A DNA stretch of 64,000 nucleotides from Companilactobacillus kimchii DSM 13961 = JCM 10707 (lineage in GTDB: Bacteria > Bacillota > Bacilli > Lactobacillales > Lactobacillaceae), in contig NZ_AZDH01000027.1 of NCBI RefSeq assembly GCF_001435445.1, positions 124,001 to 188,000 on the forward strand, read 5' to 3'. This document shows positions 59,890 through 64,000 of this stretch, in pieces. The notes under the pieces were generated by a model. The model did no database searches. It was not told the origin of the DNA and saw only the letters and a program-made list of their open reading frames with translations. A program made the position numbers and the translations under genes. Each line of letters opens with the position of its first letter. Within the stretch, counting starts at the first letter, position 1.

Positions 59890-62295
59890 TTATCTAATTT
59901 CCACATTAAATTTTTCAACCAAACTATCTTTAACTAATGAAAATGCCTTTTCAACTTCTTCATCAGTCAAGGTATCATTTGGATTCAAAAACTCTAGATG
60001 GTAAGCCAATGACTTATAGTTTGTCTTAATATTCTTACCCTCATAAACATCAAAAATTGTTACGTCGTTCAAATACTTGCCGCCATTTTCATAGATGTCT
60101 GAAATGATTTGAGCATTTTCAACATCACTCTTAACTAGAATGGCTAAATCACGACTAACACTTGGATATTTTGGAGCACTTTGAGATTTAATACTCTTCT
60201 TATTTAGTTCAAAGAGTGCATCAATATTTAATTCGAAAACAAATGTCTCATCAACATTATGATCTTTTTGATATTTAGGATGTAATTTACCAATCAAACC
60301 TACTACTTGACCATTAGCCAAAATTTTTGCTGTTTGACCTGGATGCATATTTGAATAGTCATCTGTAGCTTCGTACTCAAATTTGGCGTCAGTATTAGTA
60401 AATGATAATACTTCATCAACAATTCCTTTGAGATAATAAAAATCAACCTTTTGGGCCTTAGTGTTCCAAGAATCGAGCATCACATTACCACTGATAGCAC
60501 CTGAAAGATATTCAATTTCATTAGGACGGGCTTGACCCTTTGGACGAGCAAAGATACGAGCTTGTTCAAAAATACTTAGATCCTTATTATTTCTAGCTTG
60601 GTTGTAAGCAATGTTACGAACTAATCCTGGGATCAAACTATTTCTCAAATATTCATGATCTTCGGTCATCGGATGCAATAACTTAGTGTATTCAGCACTT
60701 GTTACATTAAAATCATCAACTTCTTTTTTGCTTAGCAATGAGAAATTAATAGCTTCATCCATTCCTTCACCAAGTAAAACATCACGCAATTTATTACTGA
60801 ATTCACGTTTTTGACTGTAGCCTCCACGTGTTTCCATACCAGCTGGCAAAGTATTAGGCAAATTCTCATATCCATAAATACGGTTAACTTCTTCCACAAG
60901 ATCAGCTTCAATCGCCATGTCCCAACGACGTGTTGGAATGGTAACAGTAATCTTGTCACCATCAACTTTAACAGTAAAGCCTAATCGATCCAAGATACCT
61001 ACCATTTCATCAGTTGATAACTCCAAGCCCATCAAATGATTAATATGAGACACACTACCCTCAATAACAGTTGGTTTAGCCTCTGTATAATTGCCAACAA
61101 TTTCTTTAGAGATCTCTTTAGCAGCACTAGTTTCGTCAACTAATTGTGTAGCACGGACCAGAGCTTCAGAAACGATACCATTGTCGACACCTTTTTCAAA
61201 ACGGTTCGAAGCATCACCACGTAGATCATGTCTTTGAGCTGTCTTGCGAACACTGGCACCATCAAAAACACCAGCCTCCAATAAGATATTCTTAGAATTA
61301 TCATCTACTTGAGCAACTGTACCATTGACAATTCCAGCAACGCCAAGAATATCTTCACCTGCTGCAACAATCAAATCGTTGTGATTCAAAACCTTATCTT
61401 CATCGGCTAATTTTAATTTATCACCATCATGAGCTTTTTTGATAACCAATTTCTTCTCAGCCAGTTTGTCTAAGTCATAAGCTTGAATTGGTTGACCATA
61501 TTCGATCATAACGTAGTTAGCAGCATCAATCACACTATTGACTGGACGAATGCCTTGGTTCCAAAGTCTTCTTTGCATCCAAAGTGGACTTTTACCAACC
61601 TTAACATCTTTCAATTCACGTAATAAATAGTCAGGTACTAAAGATTTCTCTTCAACTTCTACATCGACATCATTTAAATCTTTAATTTTATCAGTATTCA
61701 ATTTTGGCTTTTTAAAGCTAGGCTTCTCATCATAAGTAGCACCAATTTCCCAAGCGGCGCCACGCATACCTAAGGTATCAGCACGGTTAGGTGTGATATC
61801 AATATCAACCATCTGATCTTTCAAGCCTAATAAATCGTATACAGCAGTACCTGGTTTTTGTGGTTCATCAAAAACATAAATACCATTTTCAAATTCTTCA
61901 GGCATATATTTGGCAGGTACTCCTACTTCATCCAAACCACAAATCATCCCGTTTGACTCTTGACCACGTAACTTACCACGCTTGATTCTGACACCATCTG
62001 GCAAGTGAGCACCATGTGTAGCTACAATCACATATTGATCTACGGCTACATTAGGGGCGCCACAGACAATTTGAATATCCTCATCTTCACCAACATCAAC
62101 CATACAAACCTTTAAATGATCTGAATCGGGATGTGGTTTAACGCTTGTAACATGACCCACAACTAAGCCAGTTAGTTCTGTTCCCAACTCAACAGGACTT
62201 GATTCGATACCAGTTAGAGAAATTTTATTAGCCATTTCCTCAACAGTATGTGTGACAGGAATATATTCTTTTAACCAATTAACAGAAATTTTCAT
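59890..62295 (-). CDS. pheT: Phenylalanine-tRNA ligase beta subunit
   Basis: PheT is the tRNA-binding and editing subunit. The 801-aa protein has the N-terminal EMAP/tRNA-binding domain (GHVTSVKPHPDSDHLKVC near residue 47), the B3/B4 editing region, B5 domain (VNRIYGYENLP), a catalytic-like core and the C-terminal ferredoxin-fold anticodon-binding domain. It follows pheS by 4 nt. Confidence 0.97.
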   Translation of the reverse strand: MKISVNWLKEYIPVTHTVEEMANKISLTGIESSPVELGTELTGLVVGHVTSVKPHPDSDHLKVCMVDVGEDEDIQIVCGAPNVAVDQYVIVATHGAHLPDGVRIKRGKLRGQESNGMICGLDEVGVPAKYMPEEFENGIYVFDEPQKPGTAVYDLLGLKDQMVDIDITPNRADTLGMRGAAWEIGATYDEKPSFKKPKLNTDKIKDLNDVDVEVEEKSLVPDYLLRELKDVKVGKSPLWMQRRLWNQGIRPVNSVIDAANYVMIEYGQPIQAYDLDKLAEKKLVIKKAHDGDKLKLADEDKVLNHNDLIVAAGEDILGVAGIVNGTVAQVDDNSKNILLEAGVFDGASVRKTAQRHDLRGDASNRFEKGVDNGIVSEALVRATQLVDETSAAKEISKEIVGNYTEAKPTVIEGSVSHINHLMGLELSTDEMVGILDRLGFTVKVDGDKITVTIPTRRWDMAIEADLVEEVNRIYGYENLPNTLPAGMETRGGYSQKREFSNKLRDVLLGEGMDEAINFSLLSKKEVDDFNVTSAEYTKLLHPMTEDHEYLRNSLIPGLVRNIAYNQARNNKDLSIFEQARIFARPKGQARPNEIEYLSGAISGNVMLDSWNTKAQKVDFYYLKGIVDEVLSFTNTDAKFEYEATDDYSNMHPGQTAKILANGQVVGLIGKLHPKYQKDHNVDETFVFELNIDALFELNKKSIKSQSAPKYPSVSRDLAILVKSDVENAQIISDIYENGGKYLNDVTIFDVYEGKNIKTNYKSLAYHLEFLNPNDTLTDEEVEKAFSLVKDSLVEKFNVEIR

Positions 62296-62299
62296 TATC

Positions 62300-63346
62300 T
62301 TAATTTACTCCTTTGAATTGTTCTAGGAATCTAACATCGTTTAGATAGAAATCACGAATATCGTTGATTCCGTATTTAAGCATGGCAAAACGTTCAGGTC
62401 CAAGACCAAATGCCATACCACTATATTCGTTAGGATCAATTCCAGACATCTTCAAAACATTAGGATGAGTTAATCCAGCACCTAAAACTTCGATCCAACC
62501 AGTATACTTACAGATACGACAGCCTTTACCATCACAGTTGAAACATGAAACATCAACTTCAACTGATGGCTCGGTGAATGGGAAGTAACTTGGACGGAAA
62601 CGAATTTCACGTTGTGCGCCAAAGACATGACGACATAAGGCTTCCAAAGTACCCTTTAAATCAGCCATGCTAATGTTCTTATCAACTACTAGACCTTCAA
62701 TTTGATGAAATTGATGTGAATGAGTAGCATCATCGTCATCACGACGGTAGACAACACCTGGTGAGATCATCTTCAATGGACCTTTAGTAAAGTCATGAGC
62801 TTCCATGTCACGGCCTTCTTGGGCTGAAGTTTGAGTTCTCATTAATAATTCATCTGACAAATAGAATGTATCTTGCATATCACGAGCAGGGTGATCCTTA
62901 GGGATGTTCAATCTTTCAAAGTTATAATGATCTTCTTCAACTTCATAACCTGGAGCAACTTCATAACCTAAACCGATGAAGAATTGCTCGATATCTTCAA
63001 TTGTTTGATTCAAGATATGCTTAGTTCCTTGAACTTGTTTAGCAGCTGGTAAAGTAACATCAATTTTTTCTTCTTCAAGTTGATGTGCTACTAACTTTTC
63101 ATTCAACTCGGTCATTTTTTCTTCAATGGCTTGTTGAATATCCTTCTTAACGTTATTAGCCAAAGTACCAATTTCAGGACGTTGTTCGGCTGGAACGTCT
63201 TTCATTCCACGTAAAGCTTTAGTAATTGGACCTTTCTTTCCTAACAGATTAACTCTTAGATCATTTAATTCTTGAAGTCTTTGCGCACGCTTAGCTTCAT
63301 CAATACCATTTTCTCTTAAGCTTTTGAGCTTATCATCTAATGACAT
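62300..63346 (-). CDS. pheS: Phenylalanine-tRNA ligase alpha subunit
   Basis: PheS is the catalytic subunit. The 348-aa protein has an N-terminal coiled coil, class II motifs [19 protein letters not shown] and [10 protein letters not shown], and the Phe-pocket segment [14 protein letters not shown] near residue 308. Controlled by the upstream T-box. Confidence 0.97.
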   Translation of the reverse strand: MSLDDKLKSLRENGIDEAKRAQRLQELNDLRVNLLGKKGPITKALRGMKDVPAEQRPEIGTLANNVKKDIQQAIEEKMTELNEKLVAHQLEEEKIDVTLPAAKQVQGTKHILNQTIEDIEQFFIGLGYEVAPGYEVEEDHYNFERLNIPKDHPARDMQDTFYLSDELLMRTQTSAQEGRDMEAHDFTKGPLKMISPGVVYRRDDDDATHSHQFHQIEGLVVDKNISMADLKGTLEALCRHVFGAQREIRFRPSYFPFTEPSVEVDVSCFNCDGKGCRICKYTGWIEVLGAGLTHPNVLKMSGIDPNEYSGMAFGLGPERFAMLKYGINDIRDFYLNDVRFLEQFKGVN

Positions 63347-63417
63347 AGTTTTCCTCCCGCGTTACCTTTTTATTGTTATTTTCAAATGTTTGCAATCTCT
63401 TTAATGAACTTTCTGCA

Positions 63418-63630
63418 TAAAAAAAGTCCCCATCCCAAATAAGGGACGAGGACTCGCGGTACCACCCTAGTTCATGTCTAATACATGCACTCAAAGGTTA
63501 TATAGTAACCAACTTATAAACTCAGAAAGTGAATTCACTCTTTCATTCATCAAGTCTTCTCAGTCAACGACTCTTCCTGTCATGAAATCCCAAGCTACTG
63601 TTTTTCATCAAAGTTTAAACTATTTTCATA
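63418..63630 (-). promoter_or_regulatory. Phe T-box leader of pheST
   Basis: The conserved T-box AGGGTGGTACCGCG is at 63468-63455 on the minus strand, followed by a terminator (AGTCCTCGTCCC/GGGATGGGGACT then T-run, 63418-63454). Further upstream are the stem I elements, including an AGTAG motif and a candidate specifier TTC (63533-63531) in GTGAATTCAC. Uncharged tRNA-Phe should favour the antiterminator. Confidence 0.93.
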
Positions 63631-63636
63631 TGACTA

Positions 63637-63664
63637 ATTATACAAAAACCAAAAAGTTTCGCAA
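63637..63664 (-). promoter_or_regulatory. pheST promoter
   Basis: TTGCGA (63664-63659) and TATAAT (63642-63637) on the minus strand are 16 bp apart, immediately upstream of the T-box leader and next to the stop of the TrmH gene. Confidence 0.6.
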
Positions 63665-63668
63665 GTCT

Positions 63669-64000
63669 TTAAAGTGTTTGTAATCCATACATCAATACTC
63701 CAGCTGCTACGGCCACATTTAGTGATTCAGCTTTTCCTAAAATTGGAATATAAATGTTTTCATCACAAGCATTGAGAACATCTTGTGTTACACCATGAGC
63801 TTCATTACCCATAATTAAAGCGTAGTTATCAAGCTTCTCTAATTCATTGTAAGGCTTGGCTTGCTCATTAACTTCAGAACCATAGATTGTCAATTCAGAT
63901 TCTTTAGCCATGTCGATAGCCTTGTGGATATCCATACGATAGATTGGTAAATGGAATTGGCTACCTTGCATCGAACGTTGAACCTTTGGTTGATAAAAAT
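63669..64000 (-). CDS. TrmH/SpoU family RNA 2'-O-methyltransferase (partial)
   Basis: Only the C-terminal half (about 110 residues) is present, open to the window edge. It has the SPOUT knot signatures ALIMGNEAHGV and IPILGKAESLNVAVAAGVLMYG, which bind SAM and RNA. An RNA ribose methylase next to pheST is a common arrangement. The substrate RNA is unknown. Confidence 0.9.
   Translation of the reverse strand, partial: FYQPKVQRSMQGSQFHLPIYRMDIHKAIDMAKESELTIYGSEVNEQAKPYNELEKLDNYALIMGNEAHGVTQDVLNACDENIYIPILGKAESLNVAVAAGVLMYGLQTL

Noticed and set aside
60732-60965. Minus-strand 77-codon frame inside pheT
   Set aside because: Fully contained in a different frame of a strongly supported gene, with odd composition.
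1-64000. CRISPR arrays, transposases, prophage genes, rRNA genes, replication origin
   Set aside because: None seen: no regularly spaced repeats, no transposase or integrase motifs, no rRNA sequence and no DnaA-box clusters noticed by eye.

Overview
The window reads as a chromosomal core segment of a low-GC Gram-positive lactic acid bacterium (Lactobacillales). The Companilactobacillus (former Lactobacillus alimentarius/farciminis) group is my best guess from protein flavour and gene order; the genus is inference. I see no phage, transposase, integrase or CRISPR array. Almost all genes lie on the minus strand. The plus-strand exceptions are lexA, a histidine phosphatase, rpmB, a beta-helix protein, an SOS-type small gene, two small unknown genes, two tRNAs and a DUF3042 gene.

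Layout. 1-3300: purine operon purE-K-C-S-Q(partial) behind a promoter with PurR-type boxes. 3300-5300: yneF and ynzC, divergent from lexA, then a phosphatase. 5300-20900: ribosome, secretion, chromosome and lipid genes (rplS; rpsP-rimM-trmD; ylxM-ffh; recG-plsX-acpP-rnc-smc-ftsY; asp23-fakA). 21000-24200: rpmB, a beta-helix protein, a Cys/Met PLP lyase and an isochorismatase-like hydrolase. 24300-35000: gmk-rpoZ-priA-fmt-rsmB-stp-pknB-rsgA-rpe-thiN. 35000-43900: an SOS-type small gene facing recN, then efp-yqhY-nusB-folD-xseA-xseB-ispA-tlyA-recN and rplU-prp-rpmA. 43900-50000: accessory part with a polytopic membrane protein, a carboxylesterase, several tiny genes, two identical tRNA-Arg units, a CDF metal exporter and a structured RNA. 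50000-64000: ynbB-miaA, rhomboid/glucokinase cluster, rpmG, a class B PBP, greA, mltG, a T-box-controlled pheST and a TrmH-type methylase cut by the window end.

Regulation readable from sequence: a PurBox about 76 bp upstream of the predicted pur start site; a LexA operator at lexA; two LexA operators on a 106-aa orphan gene at 35138-35458; L19 and L21 mRNA leaders; a Phe T-box; several terminators that overlap stop codons or promoters.

Most unusual items: the doubly LexA-operated small gene tail-to-tail with recN; a pair of structured GC-rich repeat units between ffh and rpsP whose conserved border supplies the ffh stop codon; a compact terminator-ended RNA upstream of a CDF exporter whose metal site looks manganese-type; a 40-aa peptide gene with a structured leader; and a tandemly duplicated promoter-tRNA-terminator unit.
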